Shown here: positions 1-11,492 of the stretch, one piece after another | Numbering within the stretch: position 1 is the stretch's first letter | How the letters are laid out: each line of letters starts with the position of its first letter | Assembly (NCBI RefSeq): GCF_041956535.1 | Contig: NW_027192195.1 | Location: 1,095,189-1,159,188, forward strand | Origin: Calcarisporiella thermophila CBS 279.70 | Lineage: Eukaryota; Calcarisporiellomycota | Length of the DNA: 64,000 nt | Direction of reading: 5' to 3' | Made by a program: the position numbers and the translations under genes | The notes under the pieces: generated by a model | The model's database searches: none | What the model was told of the DNA's origin: nothing | What the model saw: the letters and a program-made list of their open reading frames with translations, nothing else

Positions 1-701
1 GTGAACAACCCCTGTGTAATAAAATAAATATACCAGTATTCTGTGTCCAAATATCAAGGGTCCAGTCCCAGACCAGACTGCTTGCATCCAAAATATAGAG
101 AAAAAGCCATTCATCGGCTTATGCTTTGGCGGCAAGGAAAGGCGCAAGCTATGGGTTTGCCGACACCCATTGGACCTGATAGAACCCTTTTAATTGGGCG
201 ATGACTGTTGTTTTGAAGCTCTTGCCTCACCCCCATCATCTGCTCGGTGACTAAAAATGCCGTTCCCTGGTAGCCCTATCCGTAATGTTTGGGCGCCTAA
301 CCAAGTGAGGGTAGGTTAATCTGCTGACCGACTCCCACATTATTCAGCTGCTGCTTAAATTCATCGCGTAGCGCAGATTTAAATTTTCCACTACTAAGCT
401 TGCGGACCAAGATAGATGGTAAGTCTACGGGTCCATCTCTGGAGTTGTACTTCACTCAGATATCTAGACGGGCTGTCTTTGTAACGGACTTTTCCTCTGG
501 TGTTAAACAAAACAATAAAGTACGTAAGTGATATGTAGAGGCATTTAATAGAGGACAAATACAAAAAAGAAAATTTATGTACGGAAGTCCGTCGCGAAAG
601 TAATACAAATGTGGGCATTACTGACCAGTAGTACCTGGTGGAAGGACGGAAGATGAATGAGTCGACAAATAAACACAAAGAGAATGTTAGGAAGTGAGCA
701 A
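1..701. other. Intergenic or unassigned left edge
   Basis: No recognisable gene. A 94-codon open frame on the minus strand (394-678) has no family pattern, no convincing splice partner and no coding-like composition. The region could hold the 3' part of a gene lying outside the window, but nothing supports that directly. Confidence 0.4.
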
Positions 702-1272
702 TTAGTAAAAGAGATCATAGTGGCGATGATAACGATGCAGCAATGCCATTGCGGACACGAGCATAAACAGCGTTAAAAACATACCAGGAGTAATCCAGTT
801 AATCAAGCGAATGAAGCGCCGATTATATGCCAACTTATACTCATGTAGTTTTTGAAAGTTTAGAAAAGTTAAAACAGTTGATATTTTGGAACTGTCCTCC
901 GTGAGGTGGGCGGAGAGAATTCCCATTTCGTCGTCGGTCAATTGTAGCGCTCTGAGCTGGTCAAGCAGCTCGATTAAATGTTGCTGTAGTTTGCCTGAAA
1001 TTTGAGAAAGACTTAGTACATTGTATAATTAATGTGCAAAACTGACTGCTGTCGTCAGATTGTGCGTATTAAATCCAAATCTATCACATTAAGAACCTTT
1101 ATCAGTCTTTTTTTTTTCTTTTACTTCTTTCATCTAAGGCACTAGAAATTTGTCCTGTTGTCGAAATTGTACGTGATTTTGAGGGATCATCGGTCACGTA
1201 GAATAATAAAGGCAATGTCAGGATCGTCGTCTGAAGACACGACCATATAATTGTTTTTGTTCGCAAAGTCAT
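702..1272 (-). CDS. Two-exon predicted membrane protein of unknown function
   Basis: Exons 1272-1125 and 994-702 join in frame across a GT-AG intron (1124-995) with a clear TACTAAG branch-site-like motif just before the acceptor. The product is about 146 residues. The first ATG of the open frame is taken as the start. Residues about 7-25 are hydrophobic (signal anchor or signal peptide). The middle is charged and probably helical (around LIELLDQLRALQLTDDE). A second hydrophobic stretch near the C-terminus (around GMFLTLFMLVSAMALL) is followed by a short His/Tyr/Arg-rich tail. This suggests an endomembrane or mitochondrial membrane protein with a coiled-coil middle. I do not recognise the family. 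The clean intron and frame-preserving junction argue that it is a real gene. Confidence 0.5.
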
Positions 1273-2064
1273 ACCGAGGGATTTAATATATCTCTCAAAA
1301 GAGAGTTTCCGCAAAAGGATCAGTCAGAATCAGAAATATTGAAATATGATTATTAAAATTTGATTGGTCAAACATTTAAGATATAAATCTTTAGTATTAT
1401 AGCAAAAACTTTGAGAGCTGATAACCCTTCAAATATCCGTTCTAGAGCTCTCGTATGCAATCGAGGTTTGCATTAGCATTTGAAGGTAGGGGGAAACCTC
1501 AAAGATTCTGCTCGCTAGCATAGTGAACCTATTTCCTTTGAGATTATCAACCGTTGGTCCCGAACTCCTATTCTATGCCAGGAATTTCTCCCCAAAATAC
1601 AGCCCCTCGTGTACAAAATTATGTACATAAACCTTCAAAGAAATGCAGAGACAGGTATTGGGGTGAATTCTTCGACAAGGAAGATAAGATGCCAAGGAAC
1701 CGTCATGAAAGCGATCGCTTGGAAATTTGGCTTTGATCCAGGAGTACTCTGTGGTAAGTAAGAGAGTATCCGAGGGTTTCCCCGGAGTGGGGAGGACCAT
1801 CGGTCCCATAGGCTGCTTTTTCACTTGCTTGTATATATCTCTGTTCTTCATGTTTTCAACCTTCAGCATTATCCTCTTTCCATTTATATTAACTTGCATA
1901 CTATTTCGCTTGATTGCTACAGCTGAGAGTAACCTCGGAAAATAGGTTATTCCTAGCTTAAGCAGTCTATGACCCCAATCCTGTACTAGTTTTCAATCAA
2001 ATGAAGGATTAATGTGTATATTTTGAACAAGAAAACAAAAAGAAAAATGCACAAAATAACAAAT
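1273..2064. other. Intergenic, nothing recognisable
   Basis: Separates the unknown membrane protein gene from the IMP4 stop codon. Overlapping open frames of 60-108 codons on both strands (1554-1945) show no family pattern. The sequence is AT-rich. Confidence 0.45.
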
Positions 2065-3207
2065 CTACAACTGCACGCGCTTCTTTGCCGTCCGCTGGTA
2101 TGGCCGCAGCACCCATTCCGTGTCTGCCTCAACAATATCCACGGTTCCAAGTTTAATTTCGTAGAGCCGCATTTCGAAGCGCGGCCCCACTTCTGCAAGC
2201 TGCACCTCCTTGTTGTTGACCTTGTAGAAAACGTGATGTCTATGTTATTGGGCCGAGAGAATCCATTAGCCACCTCCGTCGAAAAAAAGAAACGAATTCA
2301 ACCAAAAGAAAAAGAGATATACCGGAAAGAGATGAAGTCGTTCTCGTTGGCAAATGTCATGACTCTTTTGCTGTCCTCCTTAGGGACGGGGAATAAGTAT
2401 TTTAGGATATTGGTGACACGTTGCCCTAGTTTTGAGTTGAAGTTGTTGAAAATCAGGTGTGGGTAGGCTTCGGAAACGGTTCCCGCGTTTTCAATGTCAT
2501 GGCGAAGAACAACGTTGTTAAGGGAGAAGAAGGCGGTGGGGCCGTAGGGAAAATGCGAGATGATAAGGCCGTCTACGCAAATGGGGAAAGAGCATTAAGG
2601 GGGAGTTGGGGAACAATAATGACAGAGATAGAGTAATTACCGGGAACACCTCGGTGCTCGTGCAGGATAATCAAGTCTGTGACCTCATTGGCACGACATG
2701 CGTCAACAATCTCCTTCATCACATGGTTACCTCGATTGATTCTCTGAGAATTTGGGATACAGAGGCGCATCTCTTTGGCAAACTGTTGTAATCTACTGCT
2801 AGGATCACGCGATGTGGTAATTAGAACTTTCGGGTCAAATACGCCTGCCCGTGCGTATTCATCATCTATATGCGTGGTTGGCTCAGTCTGGGCCTCATCG
2901 AAATGCATATCTTTGCGAAGGGCATCGCTCTCATTGCGGAGCTCCGTGGGAATGGGTTTACCCTCTAAAAGATTGGGCAGTTTATATGAGATAGAGTCGG
3001 GGAATAATGTAAGCAAATGGCGACTTACGTGCTAGGGCTTCCTTGATTTTCTGCTTTCGTTCATAGATCTGCCGCTCCTGGCTCTCTAGTGATTTACGGT
3101 AGAGGTATTCTCGGCGTAATCTTGTTTGTCTCCGAAGCTTGATAGATTGAAAATGAGTAAATAAACAATAACATAGCCTGGACCTGAATTCCACTTCTAC
3201 TTACCAT
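2065..3207 (-). CDS. IMP4: U3 small nucleolar ribonucleoprotein IMP4 (Brix domain)
   Basis: Five exons (3207-3205, 3137-3029, 2964-2641, 2572-2323, 2239-2065) give 286 residues, about the usual IMP4 length. The N-terminus is the basic helix typical of the family ([19 protein letters not shown]). The Brix domain follows from about residue 75, with motifs [33 protein letters not shown] and [20 protein letters not shown]; the C-terminus ends in basic residues (RTAKKRVQL). IMP4 binds the U3 snoRNA/pre-18S duplex with IMP3 and MPP10 in the small-subunit processome of the nucleolus. Exon 1 consists of only the ATG: a GT-AG intron starts immediately after the start codon. The gene faces away from the Myb gene at 3430, so the two share a promoter region of about 220 bp. 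A second U3 component, RRP9, lies further along the window, not adjacent. Confidence 0.95.
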
Positions 3208-3429
3208 CTTTTTTTATTTGATTTAAGGTGGACTTGAGGTAGTGTTGGAGATCGGCTAATCTCTATATGAATTTTCATAGGGCGTGAGACTGCGTCTTAA
3301 CCGTATGTAAACACCATGACTGTTAATCCGGTGACGTCGTTTATGGGATTGGGATTTATTTTTTTTTTCCAAGGTTTTTTTTTTCACTTTGATCCTAACA
3401 CTTGGTTGATCCACAGATCATCCTAGATC
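3208..3429. promoter_or_regulatory. Shared divergent promoter region of IMP4 and the SNAPC4-like gene
   Basis: About 220 bp between two divergent start codons. It contains T-rich tracts (3359-3385) close to the plus-strand gene. The position makes it the promoter of both genes, but no specific factor site is claimed. Confidence 0.45.
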
Positions 3430-5941
3430 ATGGACACCCATGAATCCCTCTCGACCGATGCATCAAGCACCCTGAGCACGGAAATCATCCGAGCTCTTGC
3501 TGTAGATGCTTTGGCCGCAAATGAAGCTTATCAACAAGAATTGCAACAGAGGGCATTTCAACTCGATAGAACCATCACGCGGATAACACGGTTAAAAGTG
3601 AGTATGAGTGCATGAAACATGCCATTAATTAATCTCTTTTCCGTGGCTCTCATGTGTTGAAAAAAAAAACATGGAGTTTTTTTAATGGTTTTAATATTTC
3701 AAATGCCAATTTATTAACACTTTTTTTCTATTTTGCCACCATTTATTGACGCAATAGGAAAACCTTTTGAAACTCATTGAGCAAGAGAAACTGTCCAATA
3801 AGCATGCAAGAGCATCGACGACCAAACTTCATCCTTATTTTATCGACAAAAGTGGAGATGTAAGCTTTTCTTTTGATTTTCTTCTGCATGAAACTCTAAA
3901 CCATATGCTCTATACATTATAGAGACCTTCCGAGAACTCGGATATTCCTTTCTCGAAAATGACCCAGCAGTTATACTTTAATCATCGCAAATGTAGGTCC
4001 ATTCCTCGGTCCATGCTTATATAGAATGCTAAAGTTGCCATTTGAATATAGGGACCGACAAGGAGCGGGAGGCCCTTGCACATGCGGTGAGGGCAGCAAA
4101 CAAGAAGCTCCTCTTAGACAGGCAAGACATTACCTCAGACTCGTTCATCCTTATCAATCTCCATTATAGCTGATTTTATTATATGTTCTTTTAGCGGGAA
4201 GCCCCACGATATGGTTAGCAAGGTGTCTCCAAAACAACTAGAGATGAATACCACGAATTTGCCGTGGCCCGATATTGCCAAAGAGGTATGCACTTCTTCT
4301 TGCTACGTTGAAAGGATGCAAAAGTATGAACCCAATTCTCTTTTTGTTAATTTTTCCACAGGTTAAAACGCGGTCTTCCATCGAATGTCTAATCCAGTGG
4401 GTCGTTCACGACCACCCTATGATCAATAAGACCGAGTGGACCGTGGGCGAGTGCGAGCGTCTACGTTCGGTGGTGGAACGGCATGGGGGCCGCGACTGGG
4501 GGCGCATCGCAGTGGAGCTTGGAACCAACCGGACCGCTTCCCAGTGCTTCCAACAGTGGCAAGCTCGTATGAATAAAGAGCTTGCGCGTAAGAACTGGAC
4601 GGAGGAAGAGGATAAGATTCTTCGAGAAGCGGTGGCCACGTTTGGAGAGCGAAACTGGCAACAGGTGGCGCTAGTGCTAGATGGTCGTACGGGACAGCAA
4701 TGCCTGCATCGATGGTTGAAATCACTCAGTCCCGGAAGGCGGCGTGGGAGATGGTCGCCTGAGGAGGATGCGATGTTGAGGCATGCCGTGGAGGTGTATG
4801 GGTCTGGAAACTGGATCCAGATCCAGCAGCATGTTCCGGGGCGGACGGATGTCCAATGCCGTGAACGATGGATGAACGTGCTTCATCCCGATGTTAATTT
4901 GGGTCCGTGGACCGCGGAGGAAGACGAGAAATTACAGGCGGCAGTGGCCAAGTACGGCACGGGAAAGTGGTCGCTGATTGCTAGTGAGGTCCCTAATCGA
5001 ACAGACAATCAGGTAACGAATCTGGCTTTATTTTGTCCAGGTCGTTTACATATGTCCCTAATTTGATTTTTTAATAGTGTCTTCGACGTCATAAGTATCT
5101 CAGAAGGCTTGCCCACCCCGAGGAGGCACCCCCCCGACGTCGTGCGGGCCGGCGGCCAAAACGCCCCCGGGAGGAAAATGAAGGCGTCAATGGGGAGAGG
5201 GGACTCAGTGAAAAACCGCAGGGAGAGAAAAGAAAACGAGGACGACCCCGTAGAAAGCTACCAGAACCAGAGAATCTTCAACAGGCATCTCCCGTGGAGG
5301 GTGCTGGCGGTTTGGAGCCACCACCGGCCGCATTAACGCCTGAGGATTCAAACCCATCTCCTCGGGAAAATTCTGTTCCAAGTGAGACCGTTAATCTTTC
5401 CGCAGCCCATCCAGCACAGGCAATGGAAGAAGTGCCACCTTCTCCTGCGCAAACTCCTGATCATCAGCAAGCCACGGAAAGCCCATTGCCCTCCATGGCT
5501 TCTACCTATCCCTCCAACTACTCAGAAATCGCCGCATCGAATCCCAATCTCGATGACAATCACTCTCTTTCAGTCCCGCCGTCGGCTTGTGTAGAGGAAG
5601 AGGAGGTATGTGAGGGCGAGGATTCGATCGCAAAACGGGTTCGTTCGTCCCCGCGTAGGTTAAGGCGAAATAGCACAATCGGAACCAACGACCATCCTTC
5701 GAATATAAAGTCATTTGGGGCCTCCCTTATGATTGTCAATGAGGATGTCTCTGCCAGCGATGAATTCACCGTCGGCGGCCCAGAAATAGAGGGAGGAGAG
5801 GAGGAGGATAATCTGCAGCAAACAGAACCGATTGCGAGACGATTACGGCGTAGGCAGGCCACATCCAATAGCTCACCTACAAAGAATTCTATGGACAACC
5901 CGGAGGATCCCTTGCCTGGACAATCCCAGTCCATAAGCTGA
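3430..5941 (+). CDS. SNAPC4: SNAPC4-like Myb-repeat protein (snRNA-activating complex large subunit)
   Basis: Seven exons (3430-3597, 3758-3859, 3923-3992, 4052-4121, 4195-4285, 4362-5012, 5078-5941) give about 671 residues. An N-terminal helical region (residues 1-90) leads to a half Myb-like repeat (KWTDKEREALAHAV), then LPWPDIAKEV and four Myb repeats. Typical tryptophan-spaced motifs include WTEEEDKILREAVATFGERN, WSPEEDAMLRHAVEVYGSGN and WTAEEDEKLQAAVAKYGTGK. This half-plus-four arrangement is that of SNAPC4/SNAP190, which recognises the proximal sequence element of snRNA promoters for Pol II and Pol III. The C-terminus is acidic and low complexity with an AT-hook-like patch (KRGRPRRK). 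The intron after 4121 would be GC-AG. It could instead be another multi-repeat Myb regulator of the Bas1/c-Myb type, but the half-repeat favours SNAPC4. Confidence 0.82.
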
Positions 5942-6432
5942 CATGCTTTCTCTTGAAAGCTGCTGTTGAAATGGACTATGTATACCCACTTACCCCCCCC
6001 CCCCTCTATCACGCTCACGAACCACTATTTCTTTCAAGTTTGCATTTTTTTACACTTAGCACTTGTCTCGTTTTTATTTATTAAAAATGGTGGGTTAAGT
6101 CTTTAAACCAAGTCAAGGGTGAGAAAATGTGTATGGAAGGGAAAAAGAAGTCATGGACCAAAATAAAAACACCAAAAAAATATCAGTTACATAGAGAAGG
6201 GAGACGACATAGGAAGAAAAGATTAATAGGCGAAAAAAAAAATTAAAAGAGAGAAACATGAGACACATAGAATCATCCCTATACATAGGTGCAAAGGGTT
6301 ATTCGTTGAAAAAAAAAACAACGATTAACATTGAAATTAAAAATATAGATATCCATAAGAGAAAAAAATATATATATTTATTTATTTAAACAAAAGAACA
6401 AAACAAACCAACCAAAGAGAATAAATCAGATT
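5942..6432. other. Convergent 3' intergenic region with a 12-base C tract
   Basis: Lies between the stops of the SNAPC4-like gene (+) and the first vasculin-like gene (-), so it holds both 3' UTRs. It is very A-rich after 6120. A run of 12 C residues sits at 5993-6004. No gene was seen. Confidence 0.5.
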
Positions 6433-7917
6433 TCATTTTTGGACTATACGTAGCTGAGGAAGCATGACGTTTTCAAACCACCTTCGCTCCTCCTCCGTGA
6501 TGGCCCACTCCTTCCTCTTCCCCTCCCCATTTTCGGTAGCGGTGGGGCGACTCCAGCCCAGGTCGCGCAAGAATTTCTCCTCTCGTTCCAACGACTCCGA
6601 CATGGGAAGGTCGGAAAGGGTTACTAGGGAAGACGTCAGCGAGCCATGTTGAAGATGGGCGGAGGCGGAGCTATCCGCAGGGAGTGGCTGAGGGGGAGAA
6701 GCAGAGGAGGAGCCGTGAATCGGGATAGGCTCGGTCACCGTGGCCGAGAGTGGTATGGGGTCGTCATTCCGATCATCCTCCTCCGCCACTTCGGCAGACC
6801 TATCCTCCAAGAGCTGGTTCTCGGAACCGCTCCTCCTCTCGTCCATAACCAATTCCGTACCCAATGGGACGGGATCCAGCCCAATATCCTCATTTTCCAC
6901 TGCTTCCCCCTCCTCCCTTTCTACAGCTGCAGAACTTCCTCGCGCAATCGTCGCCCAGGCTACCCCATTGACAAACCCACTTCGTTCTGGAATCTGAGTA
7001 GTCACAGTCTTTTCCTTGCTCAGTGTCCTCAAAAGACCCAGCCGCGGTTTACCTCCTACCGCATCCACCTTGCCAGCGGCACTCGATGCTGAATGATCTT
7101 GCTGCTCAAGGGAGGGCATTGTCATTCGTCGCTGCGCGGATTGAAGCGCTGGCTTGCGTTGCAGGGAATGACTACTGGTGAAGCTAATCGGTCGGAGAGA
7201 ACCGCCATTAGGGGGTCGAGGAGACGTGATCCCTCCCTTCGGCCGGGGCTTTGAACTTTCCATCGCCACGGTTGCTTTGGTGCTCCCACCCTTGATCTTG
7301 GGCACGAGGGACTTGAGCCGCTCGATCTGAGACTCGTAACTTACCGTATCCGTAGGGAGGGGCTCCAGGGTGCTGGGCGGAGGGGTCACATTGTCCGTAG
7401 CCTGGGAAGGAGGAGAAAAGAGCCTCTTCTTTGTCGTATCGTGCGCCCATTTATTCTTTGGCTGTGGCGGAGGCGGGTCAGCTCTGCAAGCAGGTTGGTG
7501 GCTCAGGATGGGGAATTGAGATTCGAAGCCCTTCACCTTCTCCGGGCGTCGGGGCCCATCGAGACTTTGCGCCTTTATGCTCTGTGAACTTGAAGCTACT
7601 CTCCACGAGCTAACTCCATTCTGCTCAGGTTCATTCTCCACCTTCCCTCTCTCACTCGAACCGGATTCTACATTGCTTGCTAGTGGGCGCTCGGCCTCCT
7701 CCAGAGCACTCTTTCTTGCCTTCCTCCCCTCCGGATCCGCCCCGACCGTTCCTAAACCCCGCTGATATCCACCTACACTCGAAAACGCGGTACCACCATT
7801 GGAGAACGAGTTGTCTTTCTGCAACCAGCTCGGGGCGAAGACAAGGGTCGACTTAGATAGGCCATTAGAGGTAGGTCGATCAGTAGCAACCGGAATACGT
7901 TTTGCAGAGGGTGTCAT
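6433..7917 (-). CDS. Vasculin-like (GPBP1-like) protein, copy A
   Basis: Single open frame of 494 residues, mostly low complexity (Ser, Pro, Glu). It has spaced conserved blocks shared with the neighbour at 9948: FAPSWL (residues 27-32), a FESQFPILS block, YESQIERLKSLVPKIK, LGLLRTLSKEKT and NGVAWATIA. A C-terminal block follows (SLEREEKFLRDLGW and ITEEERRWFENVMLP). The order resembles metazoan vasculin/GPBP1: an N-terminal FAPAWL, an FPSL motif, a basic middle, then an SLEAEHRLLK-type helix with a GW and an LTEDE segment. Vasculin is a GC-box-binding regulator; a nuclear regulatory role here is inference. It is intronless, whereas copy B has an intron inside the FETQF/PTLS block. Family assignment rests on recalled motif order only. 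The start ATG (MTPSAKR) is supported by the matching MTPLARR of copy B. Confidence 0.68.
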   Translation of the reverse strand: MTPSAKRIPVATDRPTSNGLSKSTLVFAPSWLQKDNSFSNGGTAFSSVGGYQRGLGTVGADPEGRKARKSALEEAERPLASNVESGSSERGKVENEPEQNGVSSWRVASSSQSIKAQSLDGPRRPEKVKGFESQFPILSHQPACRADPPPPQPKNKWAHDTTKKRLFSPPSQATDNVTPPPSTLEPLPTDTVSYESQIERLKSLVPKIKGGSTKATVAMESSKPRPKGGITSPRPPNGGSLRPISFTSSHSLQRKPALQSAQRRMTMPSLEQQDHSASSAAGKVDAVGGKPRLGLLRTLSKEKTVTTQIPERSGFVNGVAWATIARGSSAAVEREEGEAVENEDIGLDPVPLGTELVMDERRSGSENQLLEDRSAEVAEEDDRNDDPIPLSATVTEPIPIHGSSSASPPQPLPADSSASAHLQHGSLTSSLVTLSDLPMSESLEREEKFLRDLGWSRPTATENGEGKRKEWAITEEERRWFENVMLPQLRIVQK

Positions 7918-8376
7918 GACCGGTGTTTATGCTAGCACGCGCGTCGTAAGCACGCCGACGCATTTATCAGCTCGTCGGAAATAATAGAGTGAGAATTCGC
8001 GGGACGTGATATGGGATAAGCTTTTCGTATGCGAACAGTTCAGGCAGTGGATGAGGGAGGTTAAGAGTGGAGAGCAGAGGTGTTCAAGCTACGAAGCCGA
8101 TCTTGGGATGAGGGGAGCACAATGAAAATAAGCGACTACAAAATTCCGAGAGAAAAAGGAGCAATGGATGAAGGCGATCTATATACAAGGGGTGGAGCAG
8201 GGAGAGAAGGAAATGGAGAGTATGAAATTGGAAGATCCAAAATATATGAACGAGGAATATCCAATATCAAAAAAGAATAGGTGTGATCAACCAGAAAAGA
8301 GATCTAGTTTTGGTGTCTAGCAATGAGCTAAATCGCCTACGAGATTAAGCCAATAAAATAAATGCAGAGGAGGGTT

Positions 8377-8389
8377 GGGGGGGGGGGGG
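8377..8389. repeat. 13-base poly-G tract
   Basis: Uninterrupted run of 13 G residues in the 5' flank of vasculin-like copy A. It is one of five G or C runs of 10-13 bases in intergenic DNA or an intron of this window. Confidence 0.9.
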
Positions 8390-8782
8390 AAGGGGGTTGC
8401 TACAAGAAAAACCAAAGAGAGAGAATACAGCAGCTATAGGCTTGCTTATACGCCGTTAAGAGACAAATGGATGTTGGATCAAAGGACAAGAATGGGCAAG
8501 GATAATGGCAACAAGAAATTAGCCCACGGACGACACTGATTCTAGCGGCTGGGAAACGATTAACAGAAGTTGGAGGAGAGTTAGGGATCGATTTTTGTAG
8601 TATTGAATTATATTTCCGGTCCGAATTTTGATAGGTGACTTTTCTTCGTGGTCACATTCTCATCTGAGACTTGGTGTCGGAGTGTGCATTCAGAAATCGT
8701 GTGGAGCATAAGGAGGGTGAGAGCAAAAGCATCGAGTTAAATCACGCAGCCGGACCCTGTAGCGTCAACACTTCTCTCAGCC

Positions 8783-8813
8783 TCCCCCTCCTCCTCCTCC
8801 TCCTACTACTACT
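8783..8813. repeat. CTC/CTA trinucleotide microsatellite
   Basis: Short array of CTC units followed by CTA units. It encodes the poly-Leu stretch of a spurious plus-strand frame, so it is annotated only as simple sequence. Confidence 0.85.
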
Positions 8814-9947
8814 GCCAGTGCGCGGAGCTATCATATTGCCAGATCCGATCACTAATGCTGCTCTGGCCTTGTATTTTTGTTTTTATAGCCTACATCCTGC
8901 TGAATTTGTGATACCAGCTGCAGGCTCCAAAGGGATCTTTTTTCACATCTTAATCTTATCGACGGTTATCCTTGAGCATCTGTAGGCTATCCTGATGCGC
9001 TCAATACAATATAATTTTTGCGTGTATTCACACTTATCCCAAGTGCATTTTTCCTGCGCTGCTGCGATGTGTCAATGAGGCTTTCGCTCTTGGGTAGATA
9101 GCATGCAATATGCCAATAGCTAGCTTGGACCAACGGCCATAGCTGACATAGAATCAATGCATCACTATGATACAGCTCGTTAGATTGACTTGGCAAAAAT
9201 AGCCCCAAGTCCTATTTTCAGCGGTGGTATGAAACGTATTTTCGCTCTATTCACCATCCTTCCTCCCAAAACCTACTAGTATTTTCTTGGCAAAGATGGT
9301 CATTTGCAGCTGGAAATAGCGCGGAATGGCCAATGGTTTTACGGCCAAGCGGATTCATTTGCATTTGAATTCGGACTATTGAGTCTCCGAGCCCACTTGA
9401 ACTCAGAGGATGGATTAGGCCATTCGATCCTAGAGTGAAAAGTGGGCGAAAGAAAGGGATTGTCGGTCAACGGACGATTTTGAAAGACAATCTTCTTTAG
9501 ATGACGCTTGGATTCGGGTGCTTACTCTCTCTCTCTCCACCGCATCCTATCGTGTTAAGCGTTGCATAAGGTGAATCGGCATTTTATTTCATGCAGTGTT
9601 GCTTCAATCGGGATGCACGCATGTTTTTGTGTGGCTTTCGCCATTCCAAAGCATGTGGTAAACTAAATACTTTCATTCTTAAGAAAAGGTTAAAGAGTGA
9701 ACGATGCTGTCGAAACAAGAAAGAGAGATTTAGAAGGGGGAAAGTAAAAAGAGAAGAGTAAAGAAAAATTTTAAACAAGGAAAAATAATCAAATACAGAA
9801 AGAGAAAAAAAAAAAAGAAAAAGAATAACAATATTTATAATAATAAAGTGTTAACACAAAGAAAAAAAAACTAAAAGAGAAAAAAGTTGGAAAGAGAAGA
9901 AAGAAAAGAAAAAAAATTAAAGCAAAATAATAGAGCTAATTACGAAA

Positions 9948-11492
9948 TCATTTTGAAGTCGGACGTCGTCTGGGCAGCATCACCTCCTCAAACCACCTTC
10001 GCTCCTCCTCCGTTATCATCCACTCCTTCCTCTTCTGCTCATCTTCACCCGTTGGTCGACGCCACCCAAGTTGACGAAGAAAGCTTTCCTCACGTTCAAG
10101 CGACTCTGACAAGGGCAAGTCGGATAGGGAGACGACGGAAGATGCGATCGAGTGCCGCTTACTTGAGTTCTGGGTCGAGATGGATGGCGGCTTCATGGCT
10201 GAGGATGCTGACGAGGAAACTTCCTCCGCTGAAGGCTGGATGAGACTCGCATTGCGGATGGGAACCGGTTCCGCCCTGGTATTGGAAGGGGGAGTTTGGA
10301 CTCGCTCAACCGGACTGCTATCTTCTTCTTCTTCCTCCTCGCTTTCAACCCCCGGTTCTACCTGCTCTTCACCGGCGGACAGCTCCTCGCTTAACGGATC
10401 AGGCCCCGAAAACAATTCGTCGTCATCGAATGGCGCATGTGCTTCCTCCGCAGCGGATGCTCCTTTAGCTATGGTTGCCCAAGCCACGCCGTTCGCCAAC
10501 GGCTTCCGCTCCGTTGGGGCCGCAGGGGTGGGCGCCAACTTGCTCTTGTTGAGCGTGCGCAAAAGCCCTAAGCGCGGCTTGTTCCCCTCTGCGCCGTTGG
10601 AGGGTGAGTTGTCGGCGGCTAGGCTCGAGCGATTCTCCATCACAAAGGGCATCGTGGTTCTTCGCTGCATGGAGGGGAGAGTTGGCTTACGCTGAGAGGA
10701 AAAGCCGTTGGGGAGACTGGTCAGGCGTGTCCCATTTCCGCCCCCTTGGCGCAACCCCGGGGGCTCGTTTTTCAGTCGCGCTTTGGCGGCATCCGATCCC
10801 GCCGACATGGACTTGGTTCCAGCCGCCTTGACCTTGGGCACCAGCGACTTCAGCCGTTCGATCTGAGATTCGTAGCGCGAGACATTCTCGGGGGGAGGCA
10901 AGCTGACCTCAGGGGCGGCGGAAGGGGATACAGTAAGAACCTTCTTTTTGACGGATCCATTGGCCCACGCGTGTTTTGATACGGGAGGGTCGGGCTTCGT
11001 GGAAAGCTGACTCAGCGTTGGCTAAAAGAGAGAAGGATAGATGTCAGTCTAGCGATCCAGTCGCTCAGAACTAAGAGAAAGAAGGAAGCTTACAAATTGC
11101 GTCTCAAACGTTTTCACCGGCTTGCCCCTGGTTCCCCCTAGTCCCTCGTGTTTGTTTTCTAGTCCAAGCGTTTGAACCCCACCATTAATCCCGTTGATTT
11201 TGTCATTTCCGCCCTTGGATCCTAGCTCGGTGTTCTCATTGGCCTTAGTCCCAGCAGCATTCAGCTTTCCCCTCTCGCTCCTTTTGGCACTGGCCGCTGA
11301 GAATGCAGTCGAGGAGAGGGCCAAGGAAGGGTTTAAGCCTGCTGAAGGGGAGGATTTGCTGTGCACTCCCGTGAGCCAGCTAGGGGCGAAGACCAGAGTG
11401 GATGAATGTCTAGAGCTGAATGTACTATTGGGGTTGGAGCCGGAGGGTGTTGAGGTGGAATCTATGGGCGTTCGTCTTGCTAGAGGCGTCAT
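9948..11492 (-). CDS. Vasculin-like (GPBP1-like) protein, copy B
   Basis: Two exons (11492-11094 and 11021-9948) give about 490 residues. The single GT-AG intron falls inside the FETQF/PTLSQ block, after the Phe that begins the FPSL-like motif. Conserved blocks appear in the same order as copy A: FAPSWL (35-40), FETQFPTLS, YESQIERLKSLVPKVK, RKPTLPSMQRRTTMP, PRLGLLRTLNKSK, NGVAWATIAKGASA and the C-terminal SLEREESFLRQLGW / ITEEERRWFEEVMLP. Between the blocks the two proteins have diverged heavily, so the duplication is not recent. The ATG at 11492 (MTPLARR) aligns with copy A's start. It is divergent to kexin A, with a 1.5 kb intergenic region that has several CCAAT-type sites. The molecular role (nuclear regulator by analogy with vasculin) is inferred. 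Confidence 0.68.

Larger units (their letters stand above)
7918..9947. other. Intergenic region between the two vasculin-like paralogues
   Basis: About 2 kb holding the 5' flank of copy A and the 3' flank of copy B. It contains a 13-base G tract, a CTC/CTA microsatellite and an inverted or direct CCAAT-type site near 9330. A 104-codon plus-strand frame (8671-8985) is built largely on the microsatellite and is not accepted as a gene. The last 200 bp are A-rich 3' UTR sequence of copy B. Confidence 0.45.

Noticed and set aside
1573-1899. 108-codon minus-strand frame near IMP4
   Set aside because: No recognisable motif and it overlaps another frame on the plus strand; nothing decides for it.
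2014-2466. 150-codon plus-strand frame
   Set aside because: It overlaps two conserved IMP4 exons on the other strand and their intron.
8671-8985. 104-codon plus-strand open frame with a poly-Leu stretch
   Set aside because: The Leu run comes from a CTC/CTA microsatellite and the frame has no family pattern or splice support.
10180-10695. 171-codon plus-strand frame
   Set aside because: It is the antisense shadow of vasculin-like copy B.
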